A stretch of 64,000 nt of DNA from Halorubrum sp. GN11_10-6_MGM (GTDB lineage Archaea > Halobacteriota > Halobacteria > Halobacteriales > Haloferacaceae): assembly GCF_005435165.1 (NCBI RefSeq), contig NZ_SGUC01000009.1:32176-96175 (forward strand). Direction: 5' to 3'. Below, piece after piece: positions 27,563 through 35,315 of the stretch. The position numbers and the translations under genes were made by a program. The notes under the pieces are model-generated. The model was not told the origin of the DNA. It was given only the letters and a program-made list of their open reading frames with translations, and did no database searches. Numbering within the stretch: position 1 is the first letter of the stretch; the number at the start of each line of letters is the position of its first letter.

Positions 27563-28153
27563 TCAGGGGAACTCGATCAGGTCGTCGTCGACGGCGCGCA
27601 GGCTCTCGGCGAGCCGCGACCCCTCCGGCACCGCACGGCGGAACGGCTCGGAGCCGAACTCGACGTCCCCGTTGACGGAGACGAGCCCGAGGTCGGCCGG
27701 ATCGCCGTCGAGTCCCGTCAGGAACGCGACCGTCCGAACGGCGGGCACGTCGCCCGCCCGCGCGTCGGGATCGACGGAGCCGTAGAGGGTGCGGTTAACG
27801 GCGACATGGTGGACGCAGGTCGGCGTCGGCGCGAAACACAGCAGGTAGCGGGCGCCCGGCTCGGTGCGACCGAGCTTGGGGCGGAGCGCGTGGCGCTCGT
27901 CGGCGTGGAAGTACCGCTCCATCCGACGGTACTGTCTGAGAACCTCGTTCGCGCCGGTAGCGCGGCGGACGGCGGCGTCGGACTTGAGCTCGATCACGCG
28001 GTCGACGGCCTCGGGCGTCCGCGTCCGGACGAACAGGTCGACGACCCCCCGTCGCCCGTCGGCGTCGTACGGCTCTTCGAGCCGGATCGCCGGCGACTCG
28101 GTCGTCGCCTCGTAGTGTTCGACGAGTCGGGTCGCCAGCGCGTCTTCGCGCAT
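27563..28153 (-). CDS. PD-(D/E)XK-fold haloarchaeal protein, possible nuclease
   Basis: A 196-residue soluble protein of no family I can name. The N-terminal half contains RRGVVDLFVRTRTPEAVDRVIELKSD, where D in VVDLF and ExK in IELKS have the spacing of a restriction-endonuclease-like active site. EVLRQYRRMERYF follows as the usual helix. The C-terminal half (GARYLLCFAPTPTCVHHVAVNR) is beta-rich. Such proteins in archaea may act on DNA ends or be inactive binding relatives; I infer the fold only from this motif. It lies between an acyl-CoA dehydrogenase and a halocyanin, with no operon partner. Confidence 0.6.
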   Translation of the reverse strand: MREDALATRLVEHYEATTESPAIRLEEPYDADGRRGVVDLFVRTRTPEAVDRVIELKSDAAVRRATGANEVLRQYRRMERYFHADERHALRPKLGRTEPGARYLLCFAPTPTCVHHVAVNRTLYGSVDPDARAGDVPAVRTVAFLTGLDGDPADLGLVSVNGDVEFGSEPFRRAVPEGSRLAESLRAVDDDLIEFP

Positions 28154-28299
28154 GGATCCCGGGAGGCGTCGGAGCGCGATAAACCCGCCCCTCGCGGTCC
28201 GGATCGGCGCGCGTCGAGCGGTCGGGTCACCCCCGGGCGCGTTCCCGCGAACCGAGAGACGTCACGGGGTTTGTAAGGCTGTAGCCCCTACGATCGGTG

Positions 28300-28833
28300 A
28301 TGTCTGATAACCTGTCCAGACGGCGGTATCTCGCCGGAACCGGAGCCGCGCTGACCATCGGAACGCTCGCCGGCTGTTCGGGCGGCGGCGACGGTGGGGA
28401 CGGCGGAGACGGGTCGGACGGATCCGACGGTGGGGACGGGGGAGACGGCGGGTCCACCATCGAGGACGTCCCGAGCGCGATCGACGACTACCTCTCGGAC
28501 GCTCGGCTGTACGAGGGGACGATGGTCGACGCCACGGGCCAAGACGAGGTGACCATCGAGGTCGGGGCCGGCGACATCGGGTACGCCTTCTCGCCGCCGG
28601 CGGTCCGCATCGACTCCAGCACGACCGTCGTCTGGGAGTGGACCGGGGCGGGCGGCGCGCACAACGTCGCCTCCGTCGAGGACTCCGAGTCCGACTTCAA
28701 CAGCGGGAACGCGGTCTCCGAGGAGGGGGCCACCTTCGAGCAGTCGTTCGACAACACGGGGATTCAGCTGTACCAGTGTACGCCCCATCAGGCGAACGGG
28801 ATGCTCGGCGCGATTGAAGTCGTCGAGGCCTAG
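28300..28833 (+). CDS. Halocyanin-like blue copper lipoprotein
   Basis: This 177-residue protein has a Tat-like signal (LSRRRYLAGTGAALTIGTLAG) ending in a lipobox cysteine. A Gly/Asp/Ser linker of about 30 residues follows, then a plastocyanin domain. Copper ligands are His in GAHNVASVED, then Cys, His and Met in YQCTPHQANGMLG. TTVVWEWTG is shared with the halocyanin at 17.3 kb, so the two are paralogues, this one with a longer linker. I prefer the ATG at 28300 to the GTG at 28297. It should carry electrons outside the cell. Confidence 0.92.
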   Translation: MSDNLSRRRYLAGTGAALTIGTLAGCSGGGDGGDGGDGSDGSDGGDGGDGGSTIEDVPSAIDDYLSDARLYEGTMVDATGQDEVTIEVGAGDIGYAFSPPAVRIDSSTTVVWEWTGAGGAHNVASVEDSESDFNSGNAVSEEGATFEQSFDNTGIQLYQCTPHQANGMLGAIEVVEA

Positions 28834-28889
28834 ACACCCCACGGCGGGCCGTTCCGTCGCAACGTAGATTTTTCGAGCGCAGACGCAGC

Positions 28890-29408
28890 TCAAGAGAGGA
28901 ACGACCAGCGAACGTCGACGAGCCGGTCGCGCTCGCTGGTGACAGTCGGCCGCGCGAGGTGGTCGTTGGCGTTGGCGCCGACCTCGGCGAGCCGCGACAG
29001 CGCCTCTTCGAGCGTGCGATCCGAGCGCTCCACGGCGGGGTCGCGCTCGTAGGGGGCGTCGATGGGGTTCGCTCGCGAGTTCGAGATCGCGATCGCGTCG
29101 GTGAGATCGCCGCCGATCGCGTGGGGCGGCTGGTGGAAGTGCCAGTCGGCGACCGTGAGGAACAGCCACACGTCGCCGTTGATGGCGTGATACTCGCCGG
29201 TGACCCGATCGGCGTCGTACGCGACGACTCGCGAGAGGACGGCGGTCTTGAGCCGGTAGAGCGCGTCCTTTCGCGCAGAGCGGACGTTGCTCTCGGTGAC
29301 GTCGCCGCGCTCGTAGGCCGCGGTGGCCTCGTCGGCGAACTGCTTCGCGACCTTGTTGACGACGTACAGCGATTCGAGCAGGTCGTCCGTCGGTTCGAGG
29401 GGAGTCAC
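28890..29408 (-). CDS. Conserved haloarchaeal protein of unknown function
   Basis: I read 172 residues from GTG 29408 (MTPLEPTDDLLESLYVVNKV); the frame upstream is low-quality shadow. The protein is largely helical (AKQFADEATAAYERGD, KDALYRLKTAVLSRVV), with a conserved middle GEYHAINGDVWLFLTVADWHFHQPPHAIG. That middle is rich in His and Trp, which hints at a metal or ligand site, as inference. The end is DVRWSFLS. No recognised domain and no operon partner; it converges with the second halocyanin. Confidence 0.65.
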   Translation of the reverse strand: MTPLEPTDDLLESLYVVNKVAKQFADEATAAYERGDVTESNVRSARKDALYRLKTAVLSRVVAYDADRVTGEYHAINGDVWLFLTVADWHFHQPPHAIGGDLTDAIAISNSRANPIDAPYERDPAVERSDRTLEEALSRLAEVGANANDHLARPTVTSERDRLVDVRWSFLS

Positions 29409-29582
29409 GGCGAATGTCGGTCGGGCTGCGACCAGCAGCAGGTCCGGCCGTCGCGCGGATAGGCGTTTCGGGCTCGCGGCGTCGGCCGTTCGAGACCGGC
29501 ACCGTCGGCGCGCCGGACCGCGTCCGGGCGAGCGACCCCCGATGGTTAATTCTTTAAGCGCAGGGACGAAGTGAGGTGTAAG

Positions 29583-29858
29583 ATGGCGCACGACTCCGTG
29601 AAACTGTACTCGGCGATATACGTCGCCCTCCTCGTCGCGGCGACGTTGAACTTCGCGCTCTTCGAGACGTCGTTCGTCGAGTTCACGTACACACAGGCGA
29701 TCGTCGGGACGCTGGTGATCGCGACGGTCAAGACGCTGCTTATCGTCGCGTACTTCCAGCACCTCCGGTGGGAGAACCGCTCGCTGACCTACCTGATGGG
29801 GCTCGCGCTCGCCCTCACCATGCTGCTGATGGCGGCCGCGACGTACTCCATCTCGTAA
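29583..29858 (+). CDS. Cytochrome oxidase subunit IV-like small membrane protein
   Basis: The 91-residue product has three hydrophobic helices: YSAIYVALLVAATLNFALF, QAIVGTLVIATVKTLLIVAYF and LTYLMGLALALTMLLMAAAT. VKTLLIVAYFQHLRWE is the hallmark of the prokaryotic COX4/CyoD-like subunit IV of haem-copper oxidases. The ATG at 29583 is favoured over the ATG at 29571, because TTCTTTAAGC at about 29550-29559 sits at the leaderless distance. It is 8 kb from coxB and coxAC, so the oxidase genes are split in this genome. Confidence 0.85.
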   Translation: MAHDSVKLYSAIYVALLVAATLNFALFETSFVEFTYTQAIVGTLVIATVKTLLIVAYFQHLRWENRSLTYLMGLALALTMLLMAAATYSIS

Positions 29859-30075
29859 CGCTCCCGCACTCTCAGGCCGGTTCTCTTCCCCGACGGGGCT
29901 CTCTTTCCGCGAAACTCCAGCCTCCCGCGAAGCTCCTCGCCTTCCTCGAAGCTCCCCGGCTCTCTCGACGTACCCGTGTCGTCCCAAGTCCCGGCGCCTA
30001 TCCCCTGTCTGACGTAGTGTATAATCAAGTGGTATTAGTTAGTTATAACACGCGTCGCAACGTCGCCCCGATCCG

Positions 30076-30735
30076 ATGGGGTTCAGCGACCGACTGCTCG
30101 ACGACGGCGCGGAGATCTGGGCGGCACAGAAGGAACACCCGTTCGTCACCGAACTCGCCGACGGGAGCCTCGACGAGGCGGCGTTCAGACACTGGGTGAA
30201 ACAGGACTACCGGTACCTGCTCGACTACGCGCGCGTCTTCGCGCTCGCGGGGACGAAGGCGGACGACGAGGAGACGACCCGCCGGCTGACGGCGACCGCG
30301 CACGCGACCCTCGACGACGAACTCGACCTCCACCGGTCGTTCGCCGCCGACTACGGGCTCTCGGTCGACGACCTCGAAGCCGTCGAGAAGGCGCCGACCT
30401 GCGGCGCGTACACCGACTTCCTCGTTCGGACGGCCCACGAGGGGTCGATCGCAGAGATCGCGGCCGCCGTCTACCCCTGCGGACAGGGGTACCTCGACGC
30501 CGCGGACCACATGGCCACCCTCGCGACCGAGGACCACCGGTACACCCCGTTCATCGAGAAGTACACGAGCGACCCGTTCCGCGAGACGGTCGCGTGGCTG
30601 CGCGACCTCGTGGACCGATACGCCGAGGCGTTCCCGGGGGAACGCGACGCGATGCGGGCGGCGTTCCTCCGGAGCGCTCGGCTCGAACACGCCTTCTGGG
30701 AGATGTGTTACACCCGGGAGACGTGGGACGTCTGA
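30076..30735 (+). CDS. tenA: TenA-family thiaminase II / aminopyrimidine aminohydrolase
   Basis: TenA salvages thiamine by hydrolysing aminopyrimidine breakdown products. The 219-residue all-helical protein has HPFVTELADGSLDEAAFRHWVKQDYRYLLDYAR at the start. The nucleophile Cys is in AAVYPCGQGYLDAADHM near residue 135, and the end is EHAFWEMCYTRETWDV. The ATG at 30076 lies downstream of an AT-rich promoter (GTTATAACAC near 30044-30053). The 217-base spacer before it (29859-30075) holds only that promoter. No thiamine riboswitch structure was evident. Other thiamine genes are not adjacent. Confidence 0.9.
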   Translation: MGFSDRLLDDGAEIWAAQKEHPFVTELADGSLDEAAFRHWVKQDYRYLLDYARVFALAGTKADDEETTRRLTATAHATLDDELDLHRSFAADYGLSVDDLEAVEKAPTCGAYTDFLVRTAHEGSIAEIAAAVYPCGQGYLDAADHMATLATEDHRYTPFIEKYTSDPFRETVAWLRDLVDRYAEAFPGERDAMRAAFLRSARLEHAFWEMCYTRETWDV

Positions 30736-30764
30736 GGCGGGGCCGGGCGACTGATTCGGTAGTG

Positions 30765-30827
30765 AGCGGTCTCGGAAGTGAGCGGTCCGGAGGTGGGCGG
30801 TCTCGGAGGTTGGCGGTCTCGGAGGTG
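30765..30827. repeat. Four tandem copies of a 15-16 base unit
   Basis: The unit reads GGCGGTCTCGGAGGTG with small changes: 30765-30780, 30781-30795 (one base short), 30796-30811 and 30812-30827. It lies between tenA and the NmrA-like gene, ending 63 bases before that gene's ATG. All copies are in direct orientation. They might be a polymerase-slippage minisatellite or a cluster of regulator binding sites. Confidence 0.85.
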
Positions 30828-30890
30828 GAAGCAACGACTGCTGGTTACAGAAGCGGATACCGTGAGCGGACCCTACCGTCGAGCGAACCA

Positions 30891-31529
30891 ATGGACGTGC
30901 TACTCTTGGGCGCGAGCGGTCGTATCGGACAGCGGGTCGCGACGGAGCTGCTCTCCCGCGGGCACTCGGTCACGGGAGTCTCTCGGAGCGGGAGCGTCGA
31001 GGGAATCGACGACGACGCGTTCGTCGCGGTCGCGGGGGACGCGACCGACGCGGACCAGGTGGCCCGGCTCGCGGCCGGTCACGACACGGTCGCGTCGGCG
31101 CTCGGTCCGGGCGAGGGCGACGACCCGGAGGTCCTCACCGAGATGATCGAGGCGGTCGTCGAGGGGCTTCGACGCGCGTCGGTCGACCGGCTCGTCTGGA
31201 CCGGCGGCGCCGGCGGCCTCAGCGTCGGACCCGACACGCGGCTCGTGGAGACGGCGGAGTTCCCCGACGAGTGGGAGCCCGTCGCCCGGGCGGCCATCGA
31301 GGCCTACGAGATCCTCGCGGCGGCCGACGACCTGCGGTGGACCTACCTCGCCCCCGCCGCCCTCATCGAACCGGGCGAACGGACGGGCGAGTACCGGACG
31401 GCCGACGGCGAACTCGTCGCCGACGACTCCGGGGACAGCTACATCTCGATGGAGGACTTCGCGGTCGCGCTCGTCGACGAACTCGACTCCGGCGACGGCG
31501 TTCACACGTACGTCGGCACCGGCTACTGA
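30891..31529 (+). CDS. NAD(P)-binding oxidoreductase, atypical SDR/NmrA-like
   Basis: The 212-residue product opens MDVLLLGASGRIGQRVATEL, a Rossmann dinucleotide-binding motif. VAVAGDATDADQVARLAAGHDTVASALG follows, then RRASVDRLVWTGGAGGLSV and DLRWTYLAPAALIEPGERTGEYR. This is the NAD(P)H-binding-like family related to biliverdin reductase B and NmrA, and it lacks the classical YxxxK. It may be a reductase or a redox-state sensor; the substrate is unknown. Only the part from 30891 is real; the longer open frame upstream runs through tenA's shadow and the tandem repeat. Confidence 0.85.
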   Translation: MDVLLLGASGRIGQRVATELLSRGHSVTGVSRSGSVEGIDDDAFVAVAGDATDADQVARLAAGHDTVASALGPGEGDDPEVLTEMIEAVVEGLRRASVDRLVWTGGAGGLSVGPDTRLVETAEFPDEWEPVARAAIEAYEILAAADDLRWTYLAPAALIEPGERTGEYRTADGELVADDSGDSYISMEDFAVALVDELDSGDGVHTYVGTGY

Positions 31530-31661
31530 GCCGGACCGCGGAAAGCGCCGGGCGAAACCGTCGGACGATCGTCCCGGCGAACCGACGCGATTCTCTTTCT
31601 GTCGCTCGCGGAGCCGACGACGAAAGAAGGAGGCCGACGCGGCCGACCAGCGGCTCGCTCG

Positions 31662-33149
31662 TTAGAACGGGTACTCGCGCGGCTCGTGCTGGATCGAGAT
31701 CCACTTCGTCTCGGTGATCTCGTCGAGGAACGCGTCGCTGTTGTAGTGGCCGACGCCGGAGGCGCCGATCCCGCTGAACGGGACGTGCGCCTCGTCGTTG
31801 ATCGGCTGGTCGTTGATGTGGACGTTGCCGGTCTCCATGCGGTCGGCGATCTCCTTCGCGGTGGCGAGGTCGCTGGAGTGGACCGCGCCCGAGAGCCCGT
31901 ACTCGGTGTCGTTGGCGATCTCGACCGCCTCGTCGACGTCGGAGAACGGGATCACGGGCGCGATCGGGCCGAAGTGCTCGTTCGCCGCGGCCGGCATGTC
32001 GTTCGTCACGCCCGAGAGGACCGTCGGCGCGACCACGAGCGAGTCGTCGACGCCGTCGACGTCGACCGCGTGACCGCCGGTCTCCAGCGTCGCGCCCGCC
32101 TCGACCGTCTCGTCGACGTAGCCGAGCATCTCGTCGCGCTGCGACTCGTCGATGATCGGGCCGACGATCGTCTCCGGGTCGTGGACGCTACCGACCGGCA
32201 GCGACTCGGCGCGGTCGACGAGCCCCGCGACGTACTCGTCGTAGACGTCCTCGTGGACGACGTGGCGGTTGATCGAGATACACACCTGTCCCTGGTGGAC
32301 GAAAGAGCCGAACGCGGCCGCGTCGAGCGCGCGGTCGAGGTCGGCGTCCGCGGTGACGACGTGCGCGTTGTTGCCGCCGAGCTCCATCGCCGGGACCGCG
32401 AGGTTCTCTCCTGCGAGGCTCGCGACGTGCTGGCCGACCTCGGTCGACCCGGTGAACGCGACGACGTCGCTCTCGGGGTGGCTCGCGACGCGGTCGCCGA
32501 TCTCGGAGCCGCGACCGGTGACGACGTTCAGGACGCCCTCGGGGAGGTCGGTCTCCTCGAACAGCTTCGCGAACAGTAGCCCGCCGGTGATCGGCGAGTT
32601 CGTCGAGGGCTTGAGCACCACCGCGTTCCCGGCCGCGATCGCGGGGGCGACCGCGCGCATCGAGAGGTTCAGCGGGAAGTTCCACGGCGAGATCACCGTG
32701 ACGACGCCCTTCGGGCCGACCTGAAGCTGGTTCTCCTTGCCGGGGATGTTGGAGGCGGCGTGTTCGCCCTTCATCCGGCGCGGGAGCGTCGCGGCCTCGC
32801 CCGCGTGGTCGCCAGCGATCTGGATCGACGTCTCGCCCATGATGGCGGAGCCGCCGACCTCGTACTCCAGCAGCTCGATTATCTCGTCGGCGTTGGCTTC
32901 GAGCGCCTCGTGGAACTGTTCGACGACTTCCTGTCGGCGCGCGGGCGGCTGCTCGCCCCACGACGCCTGCGCTTCGGCGGCGGCCTCGTAGGCCGCGTCC
33001 ACGTCGGCCTCCGTCGCCGAGGCCACCTCGGTCACCGTCTCGCGCGTCGACGGGTCCTCGACGGCGATGGTCTCGCCGCTCTCGCTGGCGCGCCACTCCC
33101 CGTCCACGTAGATCTCGTCCCAGTCCGCGTCGATGGATAGGTCGGTCAT
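31662..33149 (-). CDS. NAD(P)-dependent aldehyde dehydrogenase
   Basis: A second aldehyde dehydrogenase, 495 residues. The N-terminus is EIYVDGEWRASESGETI, and the cofactor region is VVTVISPWNFPLNLSMRAVA. The catalytic Glu is in AMELGGNNAHVV, the Cys in HQGQVCISINRHVVH, and NEHFGPIAPVIPFSD is near the C-terminus. GQVCISINR is typical of the benzaldehyde/vanillin dehydrogenase-like branch rather than the branch of the enzyme at 23.8 kb. It stands alone, divergent from the HTH-zinc ribbon regulator with 155 bases between. That regulator could control it (inference). Confidence 0.92.
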   Translation of the reverse strand: MTDLSIDADWDEIYVDGEWRASESGETIAVEDPSTRETVTEVASATEADVDAAYEAAAEAQASWGEQPPARRQEVVEQFHEALEANADEIIELLEYEVGGSAIMGETSIQIAGDHAGEAATLPRRMKGEHAASNIPGKENQLQVGPKGVVTVISPWNFPLNLSMRAVAPAIAAGNAVVLKPSTNSPITGGLLFAKLFEETDLPEGVLNVVTGRGSEIGDRVASHPESDVVAFTGSTEVGQHVASLAGENLAVPAMELGGNNAHVVTADADLDRALDAAAFGSFVHQGQVCISINRHVVHEDVYDEYVAGLVDRAESLPVGSVHDPETIVGPIIDESQRDEMLGYVDETVEAGATLETGGHAVDVDGVDDSLVVAPTVLSGVTNDMPAAANEHFGPIAPVIPFSDVDEAVEIANDTEYGLSGAVHSSDLATAKEIADRMETGNVHINDQPINDEAHVPFSGIGASGVGHYNSDAFLDEITETKWISIQHEPREYPF

Positions 33150-33304
33150 TTGTGTTTTACCAAACGGTAGAAACGGTGAAAAGGAGAGAGATAGCGGAGA
33201 TGCCGTCCGGATCAGGCGGTCCTAGGCCCGACGATATCCCGCCGTCGAACGGAGGGGGAACGCGCCGCCGGTAGACTTTACCGGCTAGTAAGCAACACCG
33301 ACGT

Positions 33305-34267
33305 ATGAGTCAGTTCGACCGGTCCGGCGGCGTCGCCTCCGACGGGGAGCCCTCGGACCGCATCGACGGGACCGACGCCGCGGCCGCGACCCCGCGGACC
33401 GAATCGCGGATCCCGCCGTCGGAGGTGTTCACCATCCTCGGTAACGAGACGCGGGTCCAGGTGCTTCACGCCCTCCTCGATCTCGGCGCCGACGAGTCGC
33501 CCGTGAGCTTCACCGACCTGTTCGAGCGGGTCGACGCCGCCGACAGCGCGAACTTCAGCTACCACCTCGACCGCCTCACCGGCCACTTCGTGCGGCGTCG
33601 CGACGACGGGTACGAGCTCCGCGCGCCCGGCCGAAAGGTGGTCAGCTCCATCTTCACCGGGACGCTGACGGAGCGGGCGCAGCTCGGCTTCTTCCCGGCG
33701 GCGGGGTCGTGTCACGCCTGCGGCGAGGACCTCCACGCGTGGTACGTCGACGACACGCTCTCTATCGGCTGTACCGACTGCGGCGCGATCCAAGTGAGCT
33801 ACCCGTTTCCGGCGGGCGCGCTCGACGGCCGGTCGACGGACGACCTGCTGGACGCGTTCGGGCACTACGTCCGACACCACTACTGTCTGGCCGCTGACGG
33901 CGTCTGCCCCGAGTGTACCGGCGCCGTGGAGACAGAGCTCGTGCGGACGCCCGACGAGGAGGGACAGGCGGTCGCGGTCGAACACACCTGCGGGCGCTGT
34001 AGCTACGACCTCCGCTCGACGGTCGGGCTCCTGCTGCTCGACGACGCCGACGTCCTCCGGTTCCACGCCGACCGCGGCGTCGACCTGAGCTCGGTCCCGT
34101 TCTGGACGTTCGACTGGTGCGTGAGCGACGCCGCGACGACCGTCGTCTCGGAGGAGCCGCTCCGGGTCCGGCTGACCGTCGACTGCGCGGGCGACGAGAT
34201 CCGCGCGGTCGTCGACGAGAGCGGAACCGTCGTCGAGACCAGCGACCCCGACCGCGACGGACGGTGA
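33305..34267 (+). CDS. ArsR-like HTH regulator with C-terminal zinc-binding region
   Basis: A 320-residue protein. A disordered acidic tail of about 35 residues precedes a winged helix (PPSEVFTILGNETRVQVLHALLDLG, with FSYHLDRLTGHFVRR). A long C-terminal region follows with three cysteine sets: CHACGEDLHAWYVDDTLSIGCTDCG, CPECTGAVETELV and CGRCSYDLRS. Family relatives in haloarchaea are annotated as HTH proteins with DUF7351-like domains; targets are unknown. ACTTTACCGG at about 33274-33283 gives a TATA box at the leaderless distance. It is divergent from the aldehyde dehydrogenase, which makes that gene a candidate target. Confidence 0.82.
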   Translation: MSQFDRSGGVASDGEPSDRIDGTDAAAATPRTESRIPPSEVFTILGNETRVQVLHALLDLGADESPVSFTDLFERVDAADSANFSYHLDRLTGHFVRRRDDGYELRAPGRKVVSSIFTGTLTERAQLGFFPAAGSCHACGEDLHAWYVDDTLSIGCTDCGAIQVSYPFPAGALDGRSTDDLLDAFGHYVRHHYCLAADGVCPECTGAVETELVRTPDEEGQAVAVEHTCGRCSYDLRSTVGLLLLDDADVLRFHADRGVDLSSVPFWTFDWCVSDAATTVVSEEPLRVRLTVDCAGDEIRAVVDESGTVVETSDPDRDGR

Positions 34268-34407
34268 CGTCTCCGAGGAACGGTGTTCCGTGACGAAGAG
34301 AAGAATAAAGTGCCGCCGCGACAGCCCACAGTCCCGCTCCGCCGTCGGCGGCCGGGCGCGGCGCGCGGGGGTTCTCGTCGGACCGGATCGCGCGGTCGAC
34401 GGTCCGC

Positions 34408-35007
34408 TTACTCGAACAGCTCGACGGCCTGCTCGTAGCGGTCGGAGGGCTCGCTCCAGTCGACGACCTCGAAGAAGTTGTCGACGAACTCGCCGCGAGC
34501 CGGGCCGTAGTCGTGGTAGTAGGAGTGCTCCCAGACGTCCAGCGCGAGGATGGGGTGGCCGCCCCAGATCGCGCCCTGATCGTGCTTGTCGACCACGACG
34601 TTGCGGAGCTGGTTCGAGAACGTGTCGTACACTAACAGCGCCCAGCCGCTGGCCCCGGAGGCCGCCGCCTCGAACTCGGCCTTCCAGGCGTCGTACGAGC
34701 CGAAGTCCTCTTCGATGCGGTCGGCGAGCGCGCCCTCGGGCTCGTCGCCGCCCTCCGGCGACATGTTCTGCCAGAACAGGTCGTGGAGGATGTGACCCGA
34801 GGAGTTGTGGGTCACGTTCCGGATGGCGCCCGCCGACGAGGAGAAGTCGCCCTCCTCGCGGTTCGCTTCGAGCGTCTCCTCGGCGCTATTCCAGCCGTTC
34901 ACGTACCCCTGATGGTGTGTGTCGTGATGCCATTCGAGCACCTGCTCGGAAATGTGCGGCTCCAGCGCGTCGTACTCGTACGGCAGCGGATCGAGTTCGT
35001 AGCTCAT
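34408..35007 (-). CDS. sod: Superoxide dismutase (Mn/Fe)
   Basis: SOD dismutates superoxide to peroxide and oxygen in the cytosol. The 199-residue protein has the metal ligands of the Mn/Fe family. His is near residue 26 and in EWHHDTHHQGYVNGWN, His again in NSSGHILHDLFWQNM, and Asp and His in ALDVWEHSYYHDYG. Length and motifs are canonical; haloarchaeal enzymes are usually Mn-dependent. TCTTATCC on the minus strand at about 35034-35041 gives a TATA box about 28 bases before the ATG. Confidence 0.96.
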   Translation of the reverse strand: MSYELDPLPYEYDALEPHISEQVLEWHHDTHHQGYVNGWNSAEETLEANREEGDFSSSAGAIRNVTHNSSGHILHDLFWQNMSPEGGDEPEGALADRIEEDFGSYDAWKAEFEAAASGASGWALLVYDTFSNQLRNVVVDKHDQGAIWGGHPILALDVWEHSYYHDYGPARGEFVDNFFEVVDWSEPSDRYEQAVELFE

Positions 35008-35315
35008 TGTTGCGTCTCACCGTACTCGCGGGACGGATAAGAAGATTCTCTGTAGCGCGTTCCAGTAAGAAATCTGAAATACAAACATTATCCGAGTAAT
35101 CCCCAAAAACCGATTTGGATCAGGATTGCGAAATTCACATACAGATACCGACTATTCCCCGATTCTGTAATCGTGATCGTTATCAGTCCTGAGCGAACCG
35201 GTCGACGGTGACTGCCGAGGAGTCGATCGCGGCCGACGGTGGCCGCCGTGCGTTCGCGGTTCGCGGAGGCGTAATTCCGACCGAGTTTTTTGTAGTCGGG
35301 GAGCGATCTGCCCGC
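35008..35315. other. AT-rich divergent spacer between sod and the GNAT gene
   Basis: This 308-base stretch is clearly richer in A+T than its surroundings, especially 35040-35190. It holds the sod promoter next to 35034-35041 and the promoter of the rightward GNAT gene (GAGTTTTTTGTAG, 35283-35295). A rightward frame from 35208 joins the GNAT gene but has no promoter of its own. I see no tRNA or other structured RNA. Confidence 0.4.

Noticed and set aside
30765..30827. Possible CRISPR array
   Set aside because: The units are 15-16 bases, directly adjacent, with no spacers between and no cas genes nearby.
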